From positions 1-52,693 of the forward strand of contig JANLFY010000019.1 of assembly GCA_024653485.1 (NCBI GenBank): DNA of 52,693 bases, read 5' to 3'. Within the stretch, counting starts at the first letter, position 1, and every line of letters begins with the position of its first letter. This document shows positions 33,906-42,000 of this stretch, piece by piece. Made by a program: the position numbers and the translations under genes. The notes beneath the pieces are model-generated. The model was not told the origin of the DNA. It worked only from the letters and a program-made list of their open reading frames with translations, and searched no databases. This stretch comes from Bacillota bacterium. Lineage in GTDB: Bacteria; Bacillota; SHA-98; UBA4971.

Positions 33906-34047
33906 CGCCAAGACTCCTTCCAATCCAAGAATAGTCTACCACATCGATCACATTACTTCTGTCATATCAGGAACTGATTTCTCACACTTACGTGGGCGGG
34001 CTCCGCGACGGTAGGATGGAAGCGACAACGAGACGGGAGGCGGCAAC
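33906..34047. promoter_or_regulatory. Divergent regulatory region between kinase and ABC genes
   Basis: 142 bp, more AT-rich than its flanks in the middle. It holds the inverted repeat TCAG-GAA-CTGA, a candidate response-regulator site. A GGGAGG ribosome site precedes the ATPase start. No clear -35/-10 pair is seen. Confidence 0.4.
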
Positions 34048-34980
34048 ATGCTCATAAGGGTGAACAACCTCGTCAAGAGGTACGGCAACTTACTGGCCCT
34101 TGATCACTTCAACCTCGAGGTGAGAGAGGGCGAGATCCTGGGCCTTCTGGGCCCCAACGGGTCTGGAAAGACCACGACCATCAACTGCATCCTGGCGTTA
34201 CTGAAATACGACAAGGGAACCATCCAGGTGTTCGGTCGGCCGATGACTCCCGACGCGTACGAAAGCAAGCGCAACATAGGCGTAGTCATGCAGAACGTCG
34301 CGGTTTTCCCGGAGCTTTCCGTTGAGGAGAACGTCGACTACTTCTGCGGCATGTATGTTAAGGATGCCAAGGCTCGACGGGCACTGGTGCAGGAGGCCAT
34401 CGAGTTCGTGGGTCTCACCGGGTTTCGCAAGTTCCGTCCCAAGAAGCTCTCCGGTGGACTGCTTCGTCGGCTGAACATCGCGTGCGGCATCGCTCATAAG
34501 CCCAAGCTCATCATCCTCGACGAGCCTACGGTGGCTGTCGACCCCCAGAGCCGGAACAGCATCCTCGAGGGCATCCGAGACCTCAATCGGAACGGCGCGA
34601 CGGTGGTGTACACGTCGCACTACATGGAGGAGGTCGAGCAGCTGTGCAGCCGCATCGTGATCATGGACAAGGGGAAGGTCCTGGCTTCTGGCACGAAAGA
34701 AGAGCTCAAGTCAATGATCAACCGCGGCGAGACCATTACGGTCGAGTTGTATGCGCTTCAACCGGACGACTTGACGCACATTCGACAGCTGCCCCACGTA
34801 ACCCAGGCAGAATACGGGGACAATCGCCTCACGATCCGGTATGACAACGGCCAGCACAATCTGCTCGCGCTGTTGGACTACCTCAAATCGCGGGGCCTGT
34901 CATTCGAGAAAGTCTACTCCGAGCGGCCCACGTTGAACGACGTGTTTCTGGAGATCACCGGGAGGCAGCTGAGAGACTAA
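34048..34980 (+). CDS. ABC transporter ATP-binding protein
   Basis: A 310-aa ATPase with Walker A GPNGSGKTTT, Q-loop VVMQNVAVFPELS, signature LSGGLLRRLNIA, Walker B LIILDEPTVAVDP and H-loop YTSHYMEE. The C-terminal 90 residues are the substrate-modulating domain of drug- or lipopeptide-export ATPases. ATG 34048 has GGGAGG upstream. The order ATPase-permease-permease, divergent from a DesK/NarL-type pair, is that of LnrLMN and related antibiotic-sensing exporters. Confidence 0.95.
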   Translation: MLIRVNNLVKRYGNLLALDHFNLEVREGEILGLLGPNGSGKTTTINCILALLKYDKGTIQVFGRPMTPDAYESKRNIGVVMQNVAVFPELSVEENVDYFCGMYVKDAKARRALVQEAIEFVGLTGFRKFRPKKLSGGLLRRLNIACGIAHKPKLIILDEPTVAVDPQSRNSILEGIRDLNRNGATVVYTSHYMEEVEQLCSRIVIMDKGKVLASGTKEELKSMINRGETITVELYALQPDDLTHIRQLPHVTQAEYGDNRLTIRYDNGQHNLLALLDYLKSRGLSFEKVYSERPTLNDVFLEITGRQLRD

Positions 34981-34997
34981 AGGGGGTATCGACGAGC

Positions 34998-36170
34998 ATG
35001 GCTATGCATGTGTTCAGATACAGGTTGAAGTGCTTGTTGAGGGACACGGAGATGCTCTTCTGGACCATGGCGTTCCCGATTCTCTTGGCCACCATGTTCT
35101 ACGTCGGCTTCGGGAATCTCATCGGGGCCGACGCCTCCTTCGAACCTGTGAAGGTGGCCGTTGTAAACTCGCCTGCTTATCAGCGAAATCCCTACCTCAA
35201 GCAGATGCTGGCAGGGCTCTCGACGCCGGGCGCGGACCAGCTGCTCGACCTGACAGTGACCGATGAGGCCGGAGCCGAGAGGCTCTTGGACAAGGGGAGC
35301 GTCGCCGGGATCATCACCGTGGGCGATGTCGACGATACGGCCGATCCCGCGGCTGGCCCGATTCGTCTCACCGTGACCCAGTCTGGCCTTGGCCAGAGCA
35401 TACTCAAGGCGATCCTCGATGATTATCTCCATGCGTCCGCGACGGTTTCCAGCGTTCTCTCTCGGAACCCGGCTGCCATCGCGGAGCTCATCGACAGGCT
35501 CGGAAGCCGCGAGAGCTACACGCGGCAGATCTCCTACAGCAAGGCAATGCCCGACACCGCTCTGGCTTACTTCTACGCGCTGGTCGCAATGGCGTGCCTC
35601 TATACGGGCTTTTGGGGCATGCGTAACACCATAGACCTGCAGGCCGACCTGTCCGATCAGGGGGCGCGGCGCAGCGTCGCGCCAACCCACAAGCTCACTG
35701 TGGTGCTATGCGACTGGGCAGCGGCTTTCCTTATCTGCTTTGTCGAGATACTGGTCCTTCTTGCGTATCTAGCATTCGCCCTGAAGATCGATTTCGGCGA
35801 CCAGATCGGTTACATTCTGTTGACCTGCCTGGCGGGGTGCGTCGCGGGCGTGTCGTTCGGGACTCTATTGGGCACTCTGTTTCGAAAGTCAGAAGGCGCC
35901 AAGGTCGCTGCCTTGGTTGGAGCCACGAACGTCCTCAGCTTCCTGGCGGGGCTGATGTTCGTCAACATGAAGCACATCGTCGCACGGAGCGTGCCCATTC
36001 TCTCGTACATCAACCCGGCCGCCCTCACCTCCGATGCGCTCTACAGTCTCTACGTGTTTGACGACCATCGTCGGTTCTTCCTGAACATCGGCCTGTTGTG
36101 CGTCATCTCCGCGGTGATGTGCTTCGTGAGCTACCTAACGCTCAGGAGGGAAAGGTATGCAAGTCTTTAG
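34998..36170 (+). CDS. ABC-2 type permease (first)
   Basis: A 390-aa membrane protein of the ABC2_membrane_3 type: one N-terminal helix (MLFWTMAFPILLATMFYVGF), an extracytoplasmic domain of about 150 residues, then five C-terminal helices starting at MACLYTGFWGMRN. It forms the exporter with the ATPase and the next gene. ATG 34998 follows a GGGGGT site. Its end overlaps the next start by 14 bases. Confidence 0.92.
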   Translation: MAMHVFRYRLKCLLRDTEMLFWTMAFPILLATMFYVGFGNLIGADASFEPVKVAVVNSPAYQRNPYLKQMLAGLSTPGADQLLDLTVTDEAGAERLLDKGSVAGIITVGDVDDTADPAAGPIRLTVTQSGLGQSILKAILDDYLHASATVSSVLSRNPAAIAELIDRLGSRESYTRQISYSKAMPDTALAYFYALVAMACLYTGFWGMRNTIDLQADLSDQGARRSVAPTHKLTVVLCDWAAAFLICFVEILVLLAYLAFALKIDFGDQIGYILLTCLAGCVAGVSFGTLLGTLFRKSEGAKVAALVGATNVLSFLAGLMFVNMKHIVARSVPILSYINPAALTSDALYSLYVFDDHRRFFLNIGLLCVISAVMCFVSYLTLRRERYASL

Positions 36171-37566
36171 GACCTATTTCAGAGTGATGCGGGCGTCCGC
36201 GGGAGTAATATCCGTCTATCTCGTAGTCTTCGTCGGGATGGCGATGCTGGTGACGCTGACGCCCTCCCAGTCGGCGGTCCCGGAATTCAACGAAACAAGG
36301 ACTCGGGTCGCCGTCATCAACCGCGACGGCAACGCCCCGCTCGCGCAGGGTCTGGCCGACTACATCGCCGACACCTTTGCCGTGGTTCCGTACGAGGACG
36401 ATCCGGAGAAGCTGCAGGACGGTCTCTTCTATCGGGACGTGGAGTACGTGGCGATCATACCCCAAGGGTTCTCAGCAACGTTCATGGCGAGGGGCTCTGG
36501 CGGGCCTGAAGACGCGGGCCACGCCGGCGACCAGGGTCATGCCGACACTAAAGGCCTGGCAAGCGGACAGGGGCAGCCGGTGGAGGCCGCGGGCCCGGTC
36601 GACAGCTCGAGCCGCCGGACCGGGGCTTCGGACGAGACAGCCGTCACACAATCGGATGAGGCAGCCGTCATACAAAAGGTCATCGTGCCGGCGTCCGCGA
36701 CTAGTCACTACGTCGACATGCGTATAGACGAGTTCCTCAACGCGGCGAGCATCCATAGAGATCTCGGGGATCCCGGGGATGCCGGGGAACGCGGGGATCT
36801 CGGGGTGGCGGACGCGACGGGCGAGACTGCAGAAGACCGCCAGGCGCGGCTGGTGGCAGCGGTCAGGGCTGACCTTGCGGCCGAGACGCAGGTCAGTATC
36901 AGGATCCCGAAGGGGCGTTCGGGAACGTCGAGAGAATCCGACAGCAAGTACGCTACCTATTTCGCGTACCAGTCATATGCACTTGTAGCAATGGTGATGA
37001 TGGGCATCAGCTCGATAATGATCGCGTTCAACAGGCGGGACCTGCGCCTCCGCAACCTGTGCACGCCGGTTCGGCAGCGGAGCTTCGATCTGGCGCTCGC
37101 CGCCGGGCACGCCGTATTCGCCCTCGGGTGCTGGGTCATCATGGCGCTCTTTGCCATCATCTTGAACGGCACAGGCCCCCTTGCCTCGGGACACGGATGG
37201 CTGTACCTTGCCAACTCTCTCGTGCTTACCGCAGTGGCGGCTGCCATCGGGTTCGCGGTGGGTCACTTCGTGAAGACGAGCAGCGGCCAGTCGGGTGCCG
37301 TGAACGTCATCTCTCTGGGCATGAGCTTCCTGTGCGGCGTGTTTGTGCCTCAATCGATCATGAGAGAGTCGGTGCTCGCCGTCGCCAAATTCCTTCCGGT
37401 TTACTGGTACATCCGAGCCAACGACGCCATAGCGGCGCTCGCGGACTCTGCGTCGGGCAGCCCCTATCCAATCTACGGGTTTATGCTGGTCCAGTTCGGG
37501 TTCGCCGTCGCCATGTTGTCAGTGACGCTCCTGTTCAGCAAGGAGCGTCGTCTTGCTGAGCTGTAG
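36157..37566 (+). CDS. ABC-2 type permease with low-complexity extracytoplasmic insert
   Basis: A 469-aa partner permease of the same fold: N-terminal helix (about 16-35), outer domain, and C-terminal helices from YALVAMVMMGISSIM onward. The outer domain contains two repeat-derived stretches, near residues 112-165 (GHAGDQGHAD, ASDETAVTQSDEAAVIQ) and 203-225 (DPGDAGERGDLG), encoded by GGGGATCYC-type tandem repeats at 36490-36850. They make it about 80 residues longer than its partner. ATG 36157 has GGAGGG five bases upstream and lies inside the preceding gene. Confidence 0.9.
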   Translation: MQVFRTYFRVMRASAGVISVYLVVFVGMAMLVTLTPSQSAVPEFNETRTRVAVINRDGNAPLAQGLADYIADTFAVVPYEDDPEKLQDGLFYRDVEYVAIIPQGFSATFMARGSGGPEDAGHAGDQGHADTKGLASGQGQPVEAAGPVDSSSRRTGASDETAVTQSDEAAVIQKVIVPASATSHYVDMRIDEFLNAASIHRDLGDPGDAGERGDLGVADATGETAEDRQARLVAAVRADLAAETQVSIRIPKGRSGTSRESDSKYATYFAYQSYALVAMVMMGISSIMIAFNRRDLRLRNLCTPVRQRSFDLALAAGHAVFALGCWVIMALFAIILNGTGPLASGHGWLYLANSLVLTAVAAAIGFAVGHFVKTSSGQSGAVNVISLGMSFLCGVFVPQSIMRESVLAVAKFLPVYWYIRANDAIAALADSASGSPYPIYGFMLVQFGFAVAMLSVTLLFSKERRLAEL

Positions 37567-37699
37567 AGCTGCTGGCCGTAGAGCGTCTGCGACAGACTAT
37601 GCTGCAGCGGCGGCTGTCCGATAGGATGGCTGCCGCTGTTGGCGTCGGGGCGGGCACACCTACGCCCTGGTTTTGGATATTTGGCTCTAACAGATGGTA

Positions 37700-37934
37700 G
37701 TTTCATATTCCCACATTGAGTTGCTCGGTAACACTCCTCCGGTGTCATGAACTCAAGAGAGGGGTGCATCCGAGTCGTGTCGTAGGACTCCATGTAATCC
37801 GCTGCTTGCTCGCATCCATCGGCAAACGTATCCAACACATGCAGCGATAGGCATTCGTCTTCCAGCAACCTATGAAACGCCTCTATCTCATGCTCCACAC
37901 CGCAACGGCTGCAGGCCTCCTCAAGTACGTCCAC
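37700..37934 (-). pseudogene. IS3-family transposase (orfB) C-terminal remnant
   Basis: The minus strand encodes EACSRCGVEHEIEAFHRLLE and DECLSLHVLDTFADGCEQ, then YMESYDTTRMHPSLEFMTPEE, the end of an IS3-type integrase core. Upstream sequence has frame disruptions, and the stretch normally between GVEHE and IEAFH (containing the Asn-rich segment and part of the active site) is missing. It lies behind the ABC operon at the edge of the RHS toxin region, consistent with past insertion there. Confidence 0.7.
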
Positions 37935-38035
37935 CGCATCGCGGTTCTGGACGAGCCGCTCTGATGATCAGACTTGAGCTCCCGGGGGGCATTGCGTCTT
38001 TTTCATTAGGGATCCCATCGCAGCTTCAATCATAC

Positions 38036-38971
38036 TCAGCAGCTATCATCATGCGAGACCGAGCGTAGGTACTCGGAGGTTCGCGCCGCTGATTCAGTTA
38101 CCTTCTCAACGAACTCATCAGGAACCATGAACCTCAACAAGCCAGCCATTTGCTGGCGGATCTCGTGATAGCGCCGGCAGTCGTCGCGGTTCTCGATCTC
38201 GGACATCTCTATCGGCAGAATGAAGAACGCTTTGTCTTCTGATAGGCGAGACACGTTCCCCTCGCCTACGATTCTTCGGAGTTCCTCAAGGGTCTCATCA
38301 AAGGGTCGGAGGCAGTGTCTATCGGTGATCACATTCCCCCAGTAGAGGTTTCGCATTTCAGAGTCGTAGTTGTCGTGAAAGCGCGCCCAAAGGGCGTTGT
38401 CTTGGGCCTCCAAGGGAGTTGTCATCGAGCCTCCCACACCGCTCGCAAACATGCAAGGGATCTTACCTAGCGCCATAGGTTGCACAAACCCATACCTTAT
38501 GTCCACTGCGGTATTGGTCTGCCGCAGTACCTGGCGGTACAACTCTACAGCACCTACTCGATTCCTCTCTAGCAGGCCGGGTGCAATCTGGATGTAGATC
38601 TCCCCACTTGGCTTGTACGGCTTTTGTGTTCTCACCGACAGGTGCAGTATCCCGTGAACCAAATAATCATTTCCAGCATCCGCCAACGATATTAACTCAA
38701 GTCCAAGCAATTCTCCTTCCAGGATCGACTTCTCAAGCCTGGCGACGTTCCTTGCAATCCATCGATAACCATAGTCTCCCTTCAGCGAACCCTGCACGGG
38801 ATTCTTCGGTATTACGTCGAAATGTGTGAACTCGACCGCAAACTGACGCGACAGCCCACGCGCAATTTCCATCATCTGACTGGCCCATGTGTCACTTCGT
38901 ATGTGGTCGAAGTATGCGGCGGACGCTATGACCCACCGAGTGTCAGCAGGCCCTATCAACGTGACAGACAT
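38036..38971 (-). CDS. Candidate immunity protein for the RHS toxin
   Basis: A 311-aa soluble protein with no signal peptide, 47 bp behind the RHS toxin gene. I do not recognise it with confidence. The C-terminal pattern (LYWGNVITDRHCLRP, VSRLSEDKAFFILPIEM, EIENRDDCRRYHEIRQQMAG) recalls DUF3396/Imm52-like immunity proteins, but only loosely. Immediate position after a polymorphic toxin, same strand, and visibly lower GC than neighbouring genes are all typical of an immunity gene. Expected role: bind and block the C-terminal toxin in the cytoplasm. The start is ATG 38971 with AGGAGGTAGCGTTGG upstream. Confidence 0.6.
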   Translation of the reverse strand: MSVTLIGPADTRWVIASAAYFDHIRSDTWASQMMEIARGLSRQFAVEFTHFDVIPKNPVQGSLKGDYGYRWIARNVARLEKSILEGELLGLELISLADAGNDYLVHGILHLSVRTQKPYKPSGEIYIQIAPGLLERNRVGAVELYRQVLRQTNTAVDIRYGFVQPMALGKIPCMFASGVGGSMTTPLEAQDNALWARFHDNYDSEMRNLYWGNVITDRHCLRPFDETLEELRRIVGEGNVSRLSEDKAFFILPIEMSEIENRDDCRRYHEIRQQMAGLLRFMVPDEFVEKVTESAARTSEYLRSVSHDDSC

Positions 38972-39018
38972 CCAACGCTACCTCCTTTTACGCCATGAAA
39001 GGAGCCCTCACTTCTTCA

Positions 39019-42000
39019 CTAAGGACTATGAACCTCAACCTCGTGTGCGACCTTCAAGCCTGCTATTGCTACCTGCAACACGATGCGCTCGAGTTTGGCT
39101 TTCATCGTTGCGGGGATCTGGGTCTTGCTGACAACCTCCGCAAAACGCAACAAGCCGTCAACTGTGCTGTACACGATGTCGGGTCGCTTTGTGCACTTTA
39201 CTAGCCCCTCCGTCACGGTGGATACTGCCCTATTGACCCATATCTCTGTAACATCAGGTCTTGCCTTCAGGGCTGCCACAAGCGAAGTGATTTTCGCCCA
39301 GTGTTCCGGAGAGCCGTGTTGCTTGCCGCTATCGTGCACCATGACAGGTCCAGCCACGGCTGCAAGTAGGCCTAGATCCAGACCTGTCTGCTGGATTCGA
39401 ACGAACGGCTCCCACGTATTATCCCAGAACGACATGAAGTCTAGGTTCAGTGAACGTAACCAAGAGGAAACGCCGGTTTCTGATGCTTCAACCGCTGCGG
39501 TGGCATTCTCCCGAAGCGCGTCGAGGACCTGATTCCACTCCTCCTCTGGCCAGCCCCCGCCTCCCGCGCCTGCCTCTGCGGCCATACCTGACGGGTCTAC
39601 GTATCGTAAGGGATTAAGGGCACAATATGCATACGGATTCGGCCCCTCACCCAGGGGATCGGGGCTCATAAACCTTCCTACCTCGGGATCGTACAACCTT
39701 GCTCCGAAGTAGTACAGCCCAGTCTCCGCATCCTCGGGCTTCCCGGTGAACTTGTGCACATCCAGCCCCGCAAGCGTCCCCTCCGCCGTCACCGTGAGCC
39801 CAAACGGCTCGTATTCGTACCGCGCCACCACCTCGCCGGAGGAGTCCGTCACGGCACGTATGGAGCCCACAAGGTCGGTGTGGAAGTAGAATGTCCCGTA
39901 CTGCCCCTGCGGCAGCGGTGGGTCTCCGATGCCTGTGTGCGTCACCACCTTCGCAAGGTGCCGGCCGCTCGCCACGATGTACTTGGTGACCTTCACCCCG
40001 TCCGTCTCATACACTATGTCGTTGCCAAGGTACAGGCTGACTCGGGTTGTGCCTCCGGAGGTAGCCGAGATCCTCCTACCGAAGGCGTCGTAGACATAAC
40101 GCGCGGTTTCGGTCCCTCCGACTTTGACCTGCGCGAGTCTTCGGGCCCCATTATAGAGATACTCCGTCGTGGTACCCGATGCCTGCTTCCGTGTGAGCCG
40201 ACCGTACTTGCCGTACCCGTATGTGGCATTCCCTGCCGAGGCGAGGTAGTTGCCAGGACTGTAGGCGTAGCTCTTCGGCACCCCGCCATCCCAGGCCTCG
40301 GATAGCCTGTTGCCGACCTTGTCGATGGTCCGAGTAAGCCTTCCGAGAGCGTCATACCTGTACTGAGTGTAGAGGGCAGGGTCGCCTGCGTCCTCGGAAA
40401 TCCTCCTGCCCCTTGCGTCATAGGTGTAGGTATGGACTGGCTCCGTCGTCCCGGGTAGATCGGCCGATGTGGGGTTATCCCATAGATCGTAGCCGTAAGT
40501 AGTCACCTGCCCCACAGCGTCGGTGACCTGGACGAGCCTGTCGAGGAGATCGTACCGGTACCTTGTCGTCGCGACCGTCTCGGGGCTTTGCGCGACGAGC
40601 TCCTCCACCTTCACCAGCCTTCCTGCCGCGTCATACCCCCGCCTGGTCCAGTTCGCGTTGGAGTCTATCGCTTTTTCGTATCTTATGGCGCCGTCCGGGT
40701 CGCTCGCGAGGACGCCGTACTCGAAGGCGTGGACCGCCCCGTCGGCATAGGTGACCCCGGTCTTTCTCCGGAACGCGTCGTAATTGTAGCTCGTCCTGTG
40801 CCCTTCGGCATCCTCTACTGCGGAGAGCCCTCCGAGGGAGTTGTAGAACGCCTTCTCCACCGACTTCACTACGCCGCCAAGAGGGCGCCTGAGCTCGACG
40901 AATCTCCCCAGGGGATCGTACACCTCTGTCAAGGTGTTTTGGTTTTCGTCTCTTACCGTAACCGTTCGACTGACGTCATCGTATGCCCAGGTCTTGCTCG
41001 ACGTCACTCCTCCCACGGCGGGATAGGTGGCCTGGACTAGGCGCCCCACGGAGTCGTACGTGTACCGGTTCGATGAGCTTGTCGTCTGGTCGCGCGTGCC
41101 GTATTCTGTTGTCCTGCCGAAGAAGTCGTAGCTCGCGAAGGTGGTGATGGTGGATGTGGAGCCGTCGGCCTTCTGGACGGTGGTGCTGCTTGTGATCGGA
41201 TAGGCGTTGTACTGCGAATCGTAAGTGAACCCCGTGCTCTCGGTGCTTCCGTCAGGGTGGCGGAACGTCACCTGGGTCATGTTGCCGGGGTAGCTTGTGC
41301 TATAGCCATACTCGATAGTAGAAGTGATGCCTCTCGGCAGCCACATGAGCTCGCGCCCTGTGACCTGGGCGGAGCTTACCCGCACGCTCGACCCGAAAGC
41401 GCCGGTATAGCCCACATACACCCGGAACTCATAGTAGCCAGGAGAGAGCGAGATGTTGAACGTGCAGGTACCCGACGCTGACGAGAAGAGATATGACCCG
41501 TGGTGATGGTTGGCATAATATGTCCACGTAGTCGTCCCAACGGGTCTATAGTAGACCGTGTAGTCAACGGGCTGTCCGGGCCAGGCGGCAAACCAGCTCG
41601 TCTTGATCGTGGCGGAATGGATCCTCTTGCCCGGAGTCCAGACCCATTCCCTCCCGGTATACATCGAAGGGCTCGTCGGCCCGGTGTAGGTCACTGTAGG
41701 CCCCTCTCCGAGATATCCGACAAGGGCAGTCTCTTTCGTGACGTTTCGTTTGGCCTCATCGAGCGTATAGGATGTATGCCGGTAGTACTCTACTGAGTTC
41801 ACAGTCTCCAAGAATTCGCTCTTGTGAACCGGGAGGTGGTACGGCAATTCGTATTCAAACTCGGTGCGCCTTCCGAGAGAATCTCGCTCTTCCATCAGGT
41901 CTTTATACGAGTCCCACTTGTAGCTCACGGTGCTCGTCCGGACGGTGGTGCCCTTGATGAACTTGGTCGTTTCAGTGCTTGGGACCTTGTAGGCATAGTA

